Source: Streptococcus suis
GTDB taxonomy: Bacteria; Bacillota; Bacilli; Lactobacillales; Streptococcaceae
Assembly: GCF_016743335.1 (NCBI RefSeq)
Contig: NZ_WCJE01000002.1
Coordinates: 1 to 64,000, forward strand
DNA length: 64,000 nt
Direction of reading: 5' to 3'
Within the stretch, counting starts at the first letter, position 1. Every line of letters starts with the position of its first letter. The notes under the pieces are model-generated. The model was not told the DNA's origin. It worked only from the letters and a program-made list of their open reading frames with translations, and did no database searches. The translations under genes were made by a program, and so were the position numbers. Positions 48,474 to 57,848 of the stretch are shown here, piece after piece.

Positions 48474-48929
48474 TTATAAATAATGATTTAGTAATTGATA
48501 CATATCCAAAGGCGTTTCCGCTTGAATAAATTGGTGAGTAAATGCTTCCTGCGAAAATATATCCATGAGTGCCGCCAACAGCCCAACCTGTCCTTTTGGA
48601 TCCTTAATGCCTAGGAACAAGAAATACTGACAGGTCATCTCAGAATTATCTCCCATTTGCAACATATTTATCGGTTGGCTGTTTTTGACAACATAGATAA
48701 ATGGTCGCTCGATAACATGAGGGTCTGTATGCGGTATTGCAATGTTAACATGACGTGTCTTGAGGCCTGTAGGAAATTCTCGCTCCCTTTCTAACAAAGC
48801 CTCAAGGTACTGATCTGTAACGTATCCTTTTTCTTTTAACTCCTTTCCAATTAATTGAAACAGGTCAGTATGCTCGGAAACATTACAATCCAATCGAATC
48901 AAATCAGCTTGCAACATATCTTTATACAT
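48474..48929 (-). CDS. PTS system IIA component, fructose/mannitol (EIIA-2) type
   Basis: A 151-residue EIIA of the PTS_EIIA_2 fold; the phosphorylated His lies in NIAIPHTDPHVIERPF (about residue 66). It is the first gene of the leftward operon IIA-IIB-IIC-small protein-aldolase-aldolase. The start has AGAGGTG upstream. Three operator-like repeats lie between its promoter and its ATG. Confidence 0.86.
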   Translation of the reverse strand: MYKDMLQADLIRLDCNVSEHTDLFQLIGKELKEKGYVTDQYLEALLEREREFPTGLKTRHVNIAIPHTDPHVIERPFIYVVKNSQPINMLQMGDNSEMTCQYFLFLGIKDPKGQVGLLAALMDIFSQEAFTHQFIQAETPLDMYQLLNHYL

Positions 48930-48943
48930 TTTTTCACCTCTTT

Positions 48944-49052
48944 TTTGTTAACTTTTTGTTAATCTTTTGTTATAATATGATTATAAACCATTTATTTATC
49001 GTTGTCAACGCTTTCAGTTAAAATTTTGTGTCTTTTTGTTAATCATTTGTTA
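48944..49052. promoter_or_regulatory. PTS operon promoter, cre site and phased TTTGTTA operators
   Basis: Minus-strand TTGACA (49008-49003) and TATAAT (48985-48980), spacer 17, is a consensus promoter. A catabolite-response element TGTCAACGCTTTCA (49003-49016) covers the -35. TTTGTTA occurs at 48944, 48955 and 48966 (downstream of the start, toward the IIA gene) and at 49035 and 49046 (toward the regulator gene), with exact 11-bp steps, typical of DeoR-family operators. CcpA repression and control by the adjacent regulator are inferred. Confidence 0.78.
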
Positions 49053-49137
49053 CACAAAATGGTTTTTATCTCCCTTTGACTTATGATATGATAGAAAGAA
49101 TAAGGGGAACTATCCTATATAGAAAGGAAACAATAGT

Positions 49138-49875
49138 ATGAAAGCTAATCGGCAAAAGGAAATCTTAGACATCACCGACCGAGCCGAAATCATTTCTTAT
49201 TCAGACCTCGCCCAAGAACTTGGTGTTTCTATCATGACCATTCGGCGAGATATCAATGAATTAGAAAAACAACAAAAAATCATCAAAGAGCACGGTGGTG
49301 TACGTAAAGTGGCCCGTGTCAAACCGACCTATGAAAAATTAACACTGAACACTAAGGAAAAAGAAGAAATCGCGGTAACTGCTAATGCGATGATTCGTCC
49401 TGATAGCGTCATCTATCTGGGAGCAGGGACGACCATTCTTTCCTTGGCCAAACACTTGCGAAACGACCACAAACACATTATCACCAATAGCCTGATTACG
49501 TTTAACTGGCTCATTGATCATCACTTTAAAAATGTCCATTTGACAGGAGGAGAATTCTACCCTAAAACAGCTGAATTCCATGGCCTACACGCAGAAAAAC
49601 TCATTCAAAACTTTTCAATCGATTATGCTTTTTTGGCAACCAATGGTGTTTCTGAAAACAATATGACTACTTTTTCTCCCTCAGCTGGACGCTTGCAAAC
49701 TGAAGTCATGAAACAAACAAAAGAAACCTACTTGGTCATCGACCACACCAAATTTGGAAAGAGTGATTCCTACATTTTTGGTAAGTTGGATCAATTAACC
49801 GCCATTATTACCGATAAAGGTGTCAGCTCTGCTACCAAGGAGCACTACGAAGCATATACACCGATTATTTCTTAG
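49138..49875 (+). CDS. DeoR-family transcriptional regulator
   Basis: A 245-residue regulator: N-terminal helix-turn-helix (ISYSDLAQELGVSIMTIRRD, then INELEKQQKIIKEHGGV) and a C-terminal ligand domain like ribose-5-phosphate isomerase (VIYLGAGTTILSLAKHL; KTAEFHGLHAEKL; LVIDHTKFGKSD). Such proteins repress sugar operons until a phosphorylated sugar binds. It is divergent from the PTS genes across the phased repeats. The ribosome site is AGAAAGGAAAC. A -10 (TATGAT near 49086) is visible without a clear -35. Confidence 0.88.
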   Translation: MKANRQKEILDITDRAEIISYSDLAQELGVSIMTIRRDINELEKQQKIIKEHGGVRKVARVKPTYEKLTLNTKEKEEIAVTANAMIRPDSVIYLGAGTTILSLAKHLRNDHKHIITNSLITFNWLIDHHFKNVHLTGGEFYPKTAEFHGLHAEKLIQNFSIDYAFLATNGVSENNMTTFSPSAGRLQTEVMKQTKETYLVIDHTKFGKSDSYIFGKLDQLTAIITDKGVSSATKEHYEAYTPIIS

Positions 49876-49898
49876 TTTAACTAGAAAGGATTTCCCCT

Positions 49899-50855
49899 AT
49901 GGTTCTCATCGTTACCTTAAATCCCTCTGTTGACCTGCTTTATTTTGAACCGCAATTTACACTTGGCAAACACAATCGTTTCAACCCTTCTACCATTATG
50001 GCTGCGGGCAAAGGAATCAACTGTTCCCGTGCCCTTTCGCATCTGGGAATCAACGCAACTTCACTGGCTCTGGTAGGTGGAAAAACAGGTGACTTTTTCA
50101 AGCAACATTTGGAAGCGGAAACGTTCCACTCTCTCTATATTCCTGTAGAAGATGAAACCAGACACTCCATTACAATCATGCACAACCAAGGGACCCATAC
50201 AGAAATTGTAGAAGCTGGTCCAAAAGTTAGCTCAGAATTGAAAACGACCATTTTCAACCGAATCTTAGACATTGCCAAACAAGAAAAACCTTCCATTATC
50301 TCCCTTAACGGCTCTGTTCATTCTGATGACCCTTCTTTTTATGATGAACTCATCCAGTTACTCCGAGAGGACTTGGATTTTCCTATTACCATTGTGACTG
50401 ATTTTTCACGTCAGGCCTTGTACAACGTTGTCCACAAAGCCCCCTACAAGCCTGACTTCATCAAGCCGAACATTCATGAGTTTTCCGAGTTGGTTGGTCA
50501 GGAATTGTCTTCAAAAGAAGAAGTTCTTACCCACCTACAGACCAACCCGTCACCTATTCCCTACACGCTGGTATCCTGCGGTGGTCAAGGTGCAATTGCT
50601 CAATTCAATGGCCAACTCTACGATGTAACTGCTCCTACGATTGACTTGGTAAATCCAACGGGATCTGGTGATGCTTCTGTCGCTGGAGCGATATACGCAT
50701 TTGCTAACAAGCTAGACGATGAAAGCATTATTCGTTATGCTATCGCTAGCGGAACAGCCAATGCCATGGAAAACGGAGTGGGGGTAGCACCAAAAGAAAT
50801 CGTGCAACGTTTACTAGATCAAGTCACCATTCGTCCCATTACACATGACAACTAA
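49899..50855 (+). CDS. PfkB-family sugar-phosphate kinase, 1-phosphofructokinase / tagatose-6-phosphate kinase type
   Basis: A 318-residue ribokinase-fold kinase: it starts VLIVTLNPSVDLLYF, has AAGKGINCSRALSHLGI near residue 35, and NPTGSGDASVAGAIYAF with the catalytic Asp near residue 253. FruK, LacC and PfkB enzymes of this class phosphorylate fructose 1-phosphate or tagatose 6-phosphate. It is 23 bp after the regulator gene and co-directional with it. A 1,6-bisphosphate product would then need an aldolase, and the operon opposite encodes two. Confidence 0.85.
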   Translation: MVLIVTLNPSVDLLYFEPQFTLGKHNRFNPSTIMAAGKGINCSRALSHLGINATSLALVGGKTGDFFKQHLEAETFHSLYIPVEDETRHSITIMHNQGTHTEIVEAGPKVSSELKTTIFNRILDIAKQEKPSIISLNGSVHSDDPSFYDELIQLLREDLDFPITIVTDFSRQALYNVVHKAPYKPDFIKPNIHEFSELVGQELSSKEEVLTHLQTNPSPIPYTLVSCGGQGAIAQFNGQLYDVTAPTIDLVNPTGSGDASVAGAIYAFANKLDDESIIRYAIASGTANAMENGVGVAPKEIVQRLLDQVTIRPITHDN

Positions 50856-50884
50856 CCTCGGAATAAGCCGAGGTTTTCTTTTTC
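50854..50884 (+). terminator. Terminator of the regulator-kinase unit
   Basis: AACCTCGG/CCGAGGTT with a 6-base loop followed by TTCTTTTT. Confidence 0.85.
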
Positions 50885-50920
50885 AAAAAACCTCTCCCTT
50901 TCCCCATTTTCCCCACTTGT

Positions 50921-50935
50921 GCTATAATAATCCTT
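50921..50935 (+). promoter_or_regulatory. Extended -10 promoter immediately before hslO
   Basis: TGCTATAAT (extended -10; TATAAT at 50923-50928) lies only 7 bp before the hslO ATG. Transcription would start at or next to the A of the ATG, so the message would have essentially no leader. No ribosome site is present in the gap. Confidence 0.6.
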
Positions 50936-51802
50936 ATGGATAAAATTATTAAGACACTATCAAAAAGCGGGCATTTCCGTGCCTTTGTGCTAGACAGCAC
51001 AGAAACCGTAAAAACGGCTCAAGAAAAACACGACACTATGGCGTCGTCCACCGTTGCTCTAGGCCGCACCCTCATCGCCAATCAGATCTTGGCTGCCAAT
51101 GAAAAAGGCGACACCAAGATCACCCTGAAAATCTTGGCCAGCGGTGCTGTTGGGGCTATCATCTCCGTTGCTAATACCAAAGGTCAGGTCAAGGGCTACA
51201 TTCAAAATCCAGACTTGGACTACAAACGGACCTCAACTGGCGAAGTCATCGTTGGACCTCTTGTAGGCAATGGGCAATTCCTGGTTATCACAGACTACGG
51301 AACAGGTCATCCTTACAACTCCATGACGCCATTGATTTCTGGTGAAATCGGTGAAGACTTTGCCTACTTCCTAACAGACAGCCAGCAGACACCTTCTGCG
51401 GTGGGACTGAACGTGTTATTAGACGAAGAAGATAAAGTCAAGGTTGCTGGCGGATTCTTACTACAAGTTCTTCCAGGTGCGACTGAGGCTGAAATTGCCC
51501 GTTTCGAGAAACGCATCCAGGAAATGCCTGCCATTTCAAGCTTGCTGGCTTCTGAAAACCACATAGAAGCTCTGCTATCCGCCATTTATGGCGACGACGA
51601 CTTCAAACGCCTGTCAGAAGAGGAAATCGGCTTTGTCTGCGACTGCTCTAAGGACCGCTTCCTCGATGCTCTAGCTAGCCTGCCAAAAGCGGACCTGCAA
51701 GAGATGAAAGAGGAGGACAAGGGCGTGGACATCACCTGTCAATTCTGCCAGACCCATTACCACTTTGACGAAAACGATTTGGAGGAACTCATCAATGGCT
51801 AA
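50936..51802 (+). CDS. hslO: Redox-regulated chaperone Hsp33
   Basis: A 288-residue holdase chaperone activated by oxidation. The N-terminal domain starts [19 protein letters not shown]; the C-terminal zinc switch has [10 protein letters not shown] (CxC) and [10 protein letters not shown] (CxxC), the four redox cysteines. It is followed by dusB with an 8-bp overlap. The gene has no visible ribosome site, in line with a leaderless message. Confidence 0.95.
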   Translation: MDKIIKTLSKSGHFRAFVLDSTETVKTAQEKHDTMASSTVALGRTLIANQILAANEKGDTKITLKILASGAVGAIISVANTKGQVKGYIQNPDLDYKRTSTGEVIVGPLVGNGQFLVITDYGTGHPYNSMTPLISGEIGEDFAYFLTDSQQTPSAVGLNVLLDEEDKVKVAGGFLLQVLPGATEAEIARFEKRIQEMPAISSLLASENHIEALLSAIYGDDDFKRLSEEEIGFVCDCSKDRFLDALASLPKADLQEMKEEDKGVDITCQFCQTHYHFDENDLEELING

Positions 51803-52799
51803 TCTCAACACCCCTTTCATGATTGGTGATGTGGAAATCCCCAATCGCTGCGTGCTGGCCCCAATGGCTGGCGTGACCAACTCGGCCTTCCGCACCATTG
51901 CCAAGGAAATGGGAGCAGGTCTGGTCGTTATGGAAATGATTTCTGAAAAAGGCCTTCTCTACAACAACGAGAAGACCCTCCATATGCTCCATATCGACGA
52001 CAACGAATACCCTATGTCCATCCAGCTTTTCGGTGGCGATGCCGAAGGACTAAAACGGGCTGCTGACTTCATCCAAACCAACACCAAGGCTAATATCGTA
52101 GATATTAACATGGGCTGCCCTGTTAACAAGGTCGTTAAAAACGAAGCTGGTGCCAAGTGGCTCAAGGACCCCGACAAGATTTACCACATCATCAAGGAAG
52201 TGACCTCAGTCCTCAATATTCCCTTGACTGTTAAAATGCGGACCGGTTGGAACAATACCGACCTGGCGGTCGAAAATGCCCTGGCCGCAGAAAGTGCCGG
52301 TGTGTCTGCCCTGGCCATGCACGGACGGACCCGCGAGCAGATGTACACAGGAACGGTTGACCTAGAAACCTTGACCAAGGTGGCTGGCAGCCTGACCAAG
52401 ATTCCTTTCATCGCAAATGGTGACATCCACACTGTAGAAGATGCCCGCCAACGAATCGAGGAAGTCGGAGCTGATGCCGTCATGGTCGGACGGACTGCTA
52501 TGGGAAATCCTTACATCTTCAACCAAATCAACCACTATCTTGAAACAGGAGAAGTCTTACCTGACCTTTCTTTTGAAGATAAACTTAGCGTCGCCTTCGA
52601 TCACTTGACCCGCCTAACCAATCTCAAAGGCGAATCCATTGCCGTTCGCGAATTCCGTGGCCTTGCTCCCCACTATCTTCGTGGCTCAGCAGGTGCTGCC
52701 AAGATCCGTGGAGCCGTTGCCCGAGCAGAGACTATCGAGCAGGTCCAAGAACTCTTTGACCAAGCACGAGAAGCCTATCAAGAACGGATTGCTAAATAA
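51795..52799 (+). CDS. dusB: tRNA-dihydrouridine synthase B
   Basis: A 334-residue flavoenzyme that reduces uridines in the tRNA D-loop. It starts at 51795 ([18 protein letters not shown]), with GGAGGA inside the end of hslO; a longer frame from 51765 is unlikely. The TIM barrel shows [34 protein letters not shown] (catalytic Cys), [21 protein letters not shown] and [11 protein letters not shown]. The coupled hslO-dusB order is usual in streptococci. Confidence 0.96.
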   Translation: MANLNTPFMIGDVEIPNRCVLAPMAGVTNSAFRTIAKEMGAGLVVMEMISEKGLLYNNEKTLHMLHIDDNEYPMSIQLFGGDAEGLKRAADFIQTNTKANIVDINMGCPVNKVVKNEAGAKWLKDPDKIYHIIKEVTSVLNIPLTVKMRTGWNNTDLAVENALAAESAGVSALAMHGRTREQMYTGTVDLETLTKVAGSLTKIPFIANGDIHTVEDARQRIEEVGADAVMVGRTAMGNPYIFNQINHYLETGEVLPDLSFEDKLSVAFDHLTRLTNLKGESIAVREFRGLAPHYLRGSAGAAKIRGAVARAETIEQVQELFDQAREAYQERIAK

Positions 52800-52837
52800 G
52801 ATAAACTGGCAGGTTAAAACTCGCTAACAATGAAACA

Positions 52838-52885
52838 GAAAAACGCATAAAGCCAAGATGATAACTTGATTTTATGCGTTTTTTC
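52838..52885. terminator. Bidirectional terminator between dusB and the adenylyltransferase gene
   Basis: GAAAAACGCATAAA pairs with TTTATGCGTTTTTTC around a 20-base spacer; T runs are available in both directions. Confidence 0.8.
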
Positions 52886-52897
52886 TGTATGAGCACA

Positions 52898-53386
52898 TTA
52901 TTCCTGCTCAGCAAAAAAGTCAACAAAGGCAGGAGCAATGTAATCCTGGTATTGTTGAGGATGTTCACGAATGAGGGTTGCTGAAATACCAAATTTTCTA
53001 GGACTGAAATGCGCTTGATAGCCTCGACTGTGCAGTTCCTGAGCGTATTCTTCCTCAGACACATAGAAAACTGGTACTTGATGTTCTGACAAGTCCAACA
53101 AAGCAAGCAAGCGGTCTAGCCAAAGGTCCCAACCATCTGGATAGGGAGGCAAGTCCGTTTCATCCAGGGCACGAACTTCGACAAAATCATCTTCCTTAAA
53201 CTGCTCTTGAGCAAATTGAAATCGTTTGGTCAGGTCTAAACCTATCCTATCCCCACGATCCCTATCATAGCCTGAAACCACCACACAAACCTGACCACAG
53301 GCCAACTTTGCTCGCTCGATCAAATCCAAATGTCCCTTGTGCATGGGAGCAAAGGTTCCGAAAACAACAGCTATGGTTTGATTCAT
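52898..53386 (-). CDS. Nucleotidyltransferase, NadR-type NMN adenylyltransferase domain
   Basis: A 162-residue cytidylyltransferase-like fold protein. VVFGTFAPMHKGHLDLIERA is the nucleotide-binding HxGH motif, and KFGISATLIREHPQQY matches the C-terminal ISxTxIR motif of nicotinamide-nucleotide adenylyltransferases. It corresponds to the N-terminal domain of NadR without the ribosylnicotinamide kinase and DNA-binding parts. The likely product is NAD from NMN and ATP. It is a single gene with a hairpin at 53408-53433 between it and clpC. Confidence 0.8.
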   Translation of the reverse strand: MNQTIAVVFGTFAPMHKGHLDLIERAKLACGQVCVVVSGYDRDRGDRIGLDLTKRFQFAQEQFKEDDFVEVRALDETDLPPYPDGWDLWLDRLLALLDLSEHQVPVFYVSEEEYAQELHSRGYQAHFSPRKFGISATLIREHPQQYQDYIAPAFVDFFAEQE

Positions 53387-53407
53387 AGATTTCCTTTCTA
53401 ATCGTTA

Positions 53408-53433
53408 AAGAGGCGAGCAAGCTCACCTCTCCA
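53408..53433 (-). terminator. Terminator of ctsR-clpC
   Basis: Minus-strand AGAGGTGAGC/GCTCGCCTCT with a 2-base loop followed by TTTAACG, 70 bp after the clpC stop. Confidence 0.65.
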
Positions 53434-53503
53434 ACTATTTCATGCGTTTTTCAAAACGGAAGAATAATTCTGCATCTGGAAAGGATAGCAACACAAGCAC
53501 TCC

Positions 53504-55957
53504 TTATCCCTTTACCACATCAAACTTGAGCTCTTCACCCTTGACCCCAACCTTCAAGGTCGAACTAGTAGTCAAGTCACCACGGAGCAACATCTCTGCT
53601 AATGGATCTTCCAACTTGGTCTGCAAGAGTCTACGAAGAGGACGAGCCCCCATTTCTGGGTCATAACCTTGTTTAGCAAATAACTTAAGGGCTGACGGTT
53701 GCAGTTTAAGAGTAATTCCTTTCTCAGCTGTTACAGCCAACAAAGGTTTAATCATGACCTTGACAACATCCTGCATATGAGTTTCCGTTAGGCTATGGAA
53801 GACAACTTTCTCGTCAATACGGTTGATAAATTCTGGACGATAGGCTTTTTTCAATTCCTCAAAAATGCGTTTCTCCACTTCCTTGTGGTCCTTAGATAAA
53901 TCAAGGGCACCAAAACCAACTGTCTTATCATCACGAAGGGCTGTTGCTCCAAGGTTTGACGTCATGATAATAATGGTATTTGAGAAATCAACCTTACGTC
54001 CCTTACTGTCCGTCAGAACACCATCATCCAAGACCTGCAAGAGAACATTGAAAATATCTGGATGAGCCTTTTCAACCTCATCAAAAAGAAGAACAGAATA
54101 AGGTTTGTTACGAACTTTTTCCGTCAATTCGCCACCTTCTTCATAGCCCACGTAGCCTGGAGGCGCTCCATTGAGACGGCTGGCCGCAAATTTCTCCATA
54201 TACTCAGACATATCAAAACGGATAAGAGCAGATTCATCATCAAAGAGAACCTCTGCCAAGGCTTTAGCAAGCTCTGTCTTACCGACACCAGTTGGTCCCA
54301 AGAACATAAAGGAACCAATCGGTCTGCGACCTGTACGAATCCCTGACTGATTACGGCGAATAGCTCTGCTAACTGCAGAAATAGCTTCTTCCTGCCCAAT
54401 CACACGCTTGTGCAATTCTGCTTCCAGATTCAGATACTTCTTAGTATCTGATTGGCTAAGCTTGGCTACTGGGATACCTGACAAGCGACTAAGTGTTTCT
54501 AAAACATCTTCTTCTGTTACTTCAAGGTCATAGTTTTGACTAGCCTCGGCATCTTCTTTCGTTTTAATCAACAGCTTGCTGACAGTCTTATATTTTTTAT
54601 CCATCAAGGCCTTGTCTATGCTCGTCAGTCCTGTTTCCTCAGCCTGCCCTTTCACTCGATTTTGTACCGTTGCACTGGCTTCATCCAGCAGATCAATGGC
54701 TGAATCTGGCAGGTTTTTACTGGTCAAATACCGCTTAGCGTAGGTTACAGCAACCTCTACAGCCCTATCTCCAATACGGACCCTATGGTATTTCTCAAAA
54801 GTCCCTTTTAGACCAGACAAAATGGCAATGCTATCTTCCACAGTCGGCTCTTCAATGGTCACTTTGGCAAAACGACGAACCAGGGCTGCGTCTTTCTCAA
54901 TATGCTTTTGGTACTCTGTCTGAGTCGTCGCTCCGACCGTACGGAGGGTGCCACGAGCAAGAGCTGGTTTGAGGATATTGGCTGCATCCAAGGTTGAATC
55001 AATCCCTGAGCCAGAACCCATAATGGTATGCAACTCATCGATGAAAAGGATGACCTGACCATCTTCCTCGATGTCGTTGATGATATTATTCATCCGCTCT
55101 TCGAAATCACCACGGAAACGAGTTCCAGCGATAACGTTCATCAAGTCAAATTCCAAAACCCGCATCTTAGCCAAGCTGACAGGGACATCACCTGCAGCAA
55201 CACGTTGAGCAAGACCCAAAGCAAGCGCAGTTTTTCCGACACCAGCATCACCAACTAGAACTGGGTTATTCTTAGTTTTACGTGATAGAATTTGGATCAT
55301 CCGTGCAATCTCAGCGTCTCGACCGATGACAGGTTCAATCTTCCCTTCACGCGCCAAAGCTGTCAAATCACGAGTGTAGTCTTCTAATCCACCACTTTGA
55401 GGCGCTGGGGGCATTCCCATCATCTGTCCCATATTGGCAGGTTTGGCTTTGCCACCCTTCATCACACTGCGGATAGCTTTAAGGTCCTCTTTGGTAAATC
55501 CCGCACGTGCCTCCAAGTTTTTACGCAAATCCAAGAAACGAAACTTATCATCTGAGTCTTCAAAACAAAAACCTACCTTGTCCAAAATCTGACTAGCTGT
55601 TGACCGCTTGTCCAACAACATAGCCATAAACAAATGTTCCGTTCCCAGCTCCTTAGCCTTGACGACTTCTGCAATTTTCTTGGCAAAACTAGCCGTTTCA
55701 TCCAAACGTTTAGAAGATGGTAAAATACGAAAACTATCCAACTCTTCACGATAGACCTTGTCGGTCACAACAAAAGTTGCATGTTCATAGTCAGAAATTG
55801 AAATAGGATATTCTGCCAAAACAGCGCCAGCGACTGTATCATGGTTGATAACGAAAGACAAGAGAACATGCCAGGTTTCCAAGTAATCACAGGCATAACG
55901 TTGAGCCACTAACTGGGCATCTTCAAAAACCCGCTGTAAACCAGTTGAAATTTTCAT
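53504..55957 (-). CDS. clpC: ATP-dependent Clp protease ATPase subunit ClpC
   Basis: An 817-residue Hsp100 unfoldase working with ClpP. In order: N-terminal Clp repeat domain (residues about 1-145), first AAA+ module with Walker [15 protein letters not shown] and Walker [11 protein letters not shown], a short middle/UVR-like region (about 420-490), second AAA+ module with [14 protein letters not shown] and [10 protein letters not shown], and the ClpB D2-small domain. An IGF/LGF-type ClpP contact loop is expected in module 2 but I could not place it with certainty. It lies 3 bp after ctsR. Confidence 0.95.
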   Translation of the reverse strand: MKISTGLQRVFEDAQLVAQRYACDYLETWHVLLSFVINHDTVAGAVLAEYPISISDYEHATFVVTDKVYREELDSFRILPSSKRLDETASFAKKIAEVVKAKELGTEHLFMAMLLDKRSTASQILDKVGFCFEDSDDKFRFLDLRKNLEARAGFTKEDLKAIRSVMKGGKAKPANMGQMMGMPPAPQSGGLEDYTRDLTALAREGKIEPVIGRDAEIARMIQILSRKTKNNPVLVGDAGVGKTALALGLAQRVAAGDVPVSLAKMRVLEFDLMNVIAGTRFRGDFEERMNNIINDIEEDGQVILFIDELHTIMGSGSGIDSTLDAANILKPALARGTLRTVGATTQTEYQKHIEKDAALVRRFAKVTIEEPTVEDSIAILSGLKGTFEKYHRVRIGDRAVEVAVTYAKRYLTSKNLPDSAIDLLDEASATVQNRVKGQAEETGLTSIDKALMDKKYKTVSKLLIKTKEDAEASQNYDLEVTEEDVLETLSRLSGIPVAKLSQSDTKKYLNLEAELHKRVIGQEEAISAVSRAIRRNQSGIRTGRRPIGSFMFLGPTGVGKTELAKALAEVLFDDESALIRFDMSEYMEKFAASRLNGAPPGYVGYEEGGELTEKVRNKPYSVLLFDEVEKAHPDIFNVLLQVLDDGVLTDSKGRKVDFSNTIIIMTSNLGATALRDDKTVGFGALDLSKDHKEVEKRIFEELKKAYRPEFINRIDEKVVFHSLTETHMQDVVKVMIKPLLAVTAEKGITLKLQPSALKLFAKQGYDPEMGARPLRRLLQTKLEDPLAEMLLRGDLTTSSTLKVGVKGEELKFDVVKG

Positions 55958-55960
55958 GAA

Positions 55961-56419
55961 TTATTCCTCTTTCCTATCTAAACGTCGTAGTATTTGACGC
56001 ATCATGCGTGCTCGAATGGTACTTGCATCTTTTCCTAATATTTCATCAGATCCTGTGGACAAAAAGAGATTGCCTTCTCGTTCTGTCATCAATCCTTCAT
56101 CAAAAAGGAGCTGTAAAATATCCGCATAAACCGTCGCAGACAACTGCTCGCCCATATTGTTTAACAAATCATGGACCAGTTCGTGCTTATCCGAAAAGGT
56201 AATCCGCCCAATTCGGATATAACCACCACCACCACGCTTACTCTCAACAATATAGCCACGGCTGGCTGTAAAACGGGTTTTAATGACGTAGTTAATCTGA
56301 CTTGGCACCACTTCAAACCGACTGGCCAATTCACTTCGACGCAACTCAGCTACACTGACTTGGTCCAAGATGGCTTTGATATGCTCTTCTATATAATCCG
56401 ATGTATTCTTCATCGCCAT
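55961..56419 (-). CDS. ctsR: Transcriptional repressor of class III heat-shock genes
   Basis: A 152-residue winged-helix repressor. NTSDYIEEHIKAILDQ, LASRFEVVPSQINYVIKTRF and the glycine-rich wing SKRGGGGYIRIGRI are highly conserved CtsR features that contact the operator. It controls its own operon through the site at 56435-56451. McsA and McsB, the kinase pair of Bacillus, are absent between ctsR and clpC, as usual in streptococci. GAGGCGATACT precedes the ATG. Confidence 0.96.
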   Translation of the reverse strand: MAMKNTSDYIEEHIKAILDQVSVAELRRSELASRFEVVPSQINYVIKTRFTASRGYIVESKRGGGGYIRIGRITFSDKHELVHDLLNNMGEQLSATVYADILQLLFDEGLMTEREGNLFLSTGSDEILGKDASTIRARMMRQILRRLDRKEE

Positions 56420-56434
56420 AGTATCGCCTCTTTC

Positions 56435-56457
56435 TTTGACTATCTTTGACCATTATA
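56435..56457 (-). promoter_or_regulatory. ctsR promoter with CtsR box
   Basis: Minus-strand GGTCAAAGATAGTCAAA (56451-56435) is an exact CtsR heptad repeat directly after TATAAT (56457-56452); a -35-like TTTCAA lies 17 bp further upstream. The repressor would cover the transcription start. Confidence 0.88.
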
Positions 56458-56511
56458 CCTTAAAATGACGAATTTTGAAAGCAAAAGCCTAGCAACTAGC
56501 GTAGCAGAATT

Positions 56512-56540
56512 TTGAAATCTGCTCTGCTTTATCCTATAAT
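56512..56540 (+). promoter_or_regulatory. Promoter of the thioredoxin-like gene
   Basis: TTGAAA (56512-56517) and TATAAT (56535-56540), spacer 17. It reads into a structured leader of about 140 bases before the ATG at 56690. Confidence 0.72.
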
Positions 56541-56549
56541 AAAAGAAAA

Positions 56550-56655
56550 AAACAGAAAGGACTAGGGCTTCCGTATTTAGTTGAACTGAATACGGGCTAC
56601 GGACTGGACCAAAAAGATAAACGAGAACTAGTCGTCGTTCTGTTTCCTATTTTGT
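56550..56655 (+). ncRNA. Structured 5' leader of unknown class
   Basis: The leader can fold into a long-range stem, AACAGAA(A)G-GACTAG near 56551-56565 pairing with CTAGTC-N3-TTCTGTT near 56627-56644. It encloses a perfect CCGTATT/AATACGG hairpin (about 56571-56595). There is no terminator and no ribosome site before the ATG at 56690. It may be a cis-regulatory RNA or only a folded repeat; no known riboswitch class was recognised. Confidence 0.42.
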
Positions 56656-56689
56656 CTGTTTCCGCTTAACGCCCTTTATATCTTATACC

Positions 56690-57028
56690 ATGAACTTTCA
56701 AGATTACATTCAAGACTTTACAAGTGTGACTGTGGAGCAGGCACAGAACCTTCTAGCCGCCAAAGAGGGGGCTGTTCTCTTCATCGGACGAGCAACCTGT
56801 CCTTACTGCAACCGCTTTGCACCAAAACTCCACAACGTCTACCAAGACAAGCAAGTGACCGTTCACTTCCTTGACTCCAGCCAAATCAGTTCAGAACTCC
56901 AGGCCCTCCGTGACCACTACCAAGTACCTACTGTACCTGGTCTCCTCGTCGCAAAAGCAAGCGGCGTCCAAGTCCGCTGCGATTCCAGCATGACCGAAGA
57001 AGAAATTGCGGCTTTTATTCAAGGCTAA
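56690..57028 (+). CDS. Thioredoxin-fold protein with CPYC motif
   Basis: A 112-residue cytoplasmic thioredoxin-like protein. GAVLFIGRATCPYCNRFAPK carries the redox pair CPYC (residues about 37-40), and YQVPTVPGLLVA the cis-proline loop. It resembles the small proteins annotated as bacteriocin transport accessory proteins (PedC/BrcD type), but there is no bacteriocin gene near this one. No ribosome site is visible before the ATG. The stop overlaps the next start by one base. Confidence 0.78.
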   Translation: MNFQDYIQDFTSVTVEQAQNLLAAKEGAVLFIGRATCPYCNRFAPKLHNVYQDKQVTVHFLDSSQISSELQALRDHYQVPTVPGLLVAKASGVQVRCDSSMTEEEIAAFIQG

Positions 57029-57729
57029 TGCTATACATTTCCTACCAAGCCAACACCTTCCACATATCTCATCACGGAAGACCAGTCGGCAACATCCATA
57101 CCTATAGCAACCCCTACCACCAAGCCAATATCTATCTGCGACTAGATTTGGTTAATTTCGATTGCACCATAGCAGAGCAGCTCTTCCAGTCCCTACAGAC
57201 TTCCTTAGGCGGAAAACCTCTTCAAGTTATGCTCTCCTCTGCAGAGCAGGAAAGAATCCATTTCCTTACCGCAGCTGGCTTTGTCTGCAAGCGGAAATGT
57301 TATGAGTTCGAAGTGACCAAGCAAGACTATCTCAGTCAAACAGGCACTTCCAACTTAAGCACAGTCCGCAAAGGCACCGCACCTTATCAAATAGCCTGTC
57401 AGCAACTTTTTGACCACTATCAAGCAGTTCATCAAGACATCAACCCGTGGACTGCCAGTCAAGAAGAATTCGAGAAGGACTTACCTGACCTGGTTTATAC
57501 AGACTCAGAAAATTGTGCCTTCATAGAAAACAATGAAATTGCCTACGTTTGTGGAAAAGATAAACAAAGCTTTGGTTCCTTCATCCAAGCAGTTATTTGC
57601 CAACTATTTGAACAGTATGAGCAAATTAGCTTTGAGGCTGATGACTGCGATTCCATTGCTATGCGTCTAGCTAACCAATTCCAATTTTCAGACAAGCCCA
57701 GCTGGGATACCTACATTTTAGACAGATAG
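57028..57729 (+). CDS. GNAT-like acetyltransferase family protein
   Basis: A 233-residue protein coupled to the thioredoxin-like gene (stop and start share one base). FLTAAGFVCKRKCYEFEV near residue 90 has the usual GNAT end pattern, and the C-terminal half (FGSFIQAVICQLFEQYEQIS) looks like a second, degenerate GNAT unit. I therefore read it as a tandem GNAT-like fold with unknown substrate. A canonical acetyl-CoA loop is not obvious, so catalysis is uncertain. Confidence 0.55.
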   Translation: MLYISYQANTFHISHHGRPVGNIHTYSNPYHQANIYLRLDLVNFDCTIAEQLFQSLQTSLGGKPLQVMLSSAEQERIHFLTAAGFVCKRKCYEFEVTKQDYLSQTGTSNLSTVRKGTAPYQIACQQLFDHYQAVHQDINPWTASQEEFEKDLPDLVYTDSENCAFIENNEIAYVCGKDKQSFGSFIQAVICQLFEQYEQISFEADDCDSIAMRLANQFQFSDKPSWDTYILDR

Positions 57730-57730
57730 C

Positions 57731-57764
57731 AAAAAGCACCGACCACATGGCCGGTGCTTTTTAA
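57731..57764 (+). terminator. Terminator after the thioredoxin-acetyltransferase unit
   Basis: AAAAAGCACCG/CGGTGCTTTTT, with CCACATGGCC in the loop, directly after the stop codon. Confidence 0.85.
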
Positions 57765-57848
57765 GGAGATTATGAAAAATATTTAGGATTGATACTAGTA
57801 TAACTCACTCAACCTGTTCAGGCATCAGCCTTAAGACCGATTTTACAA

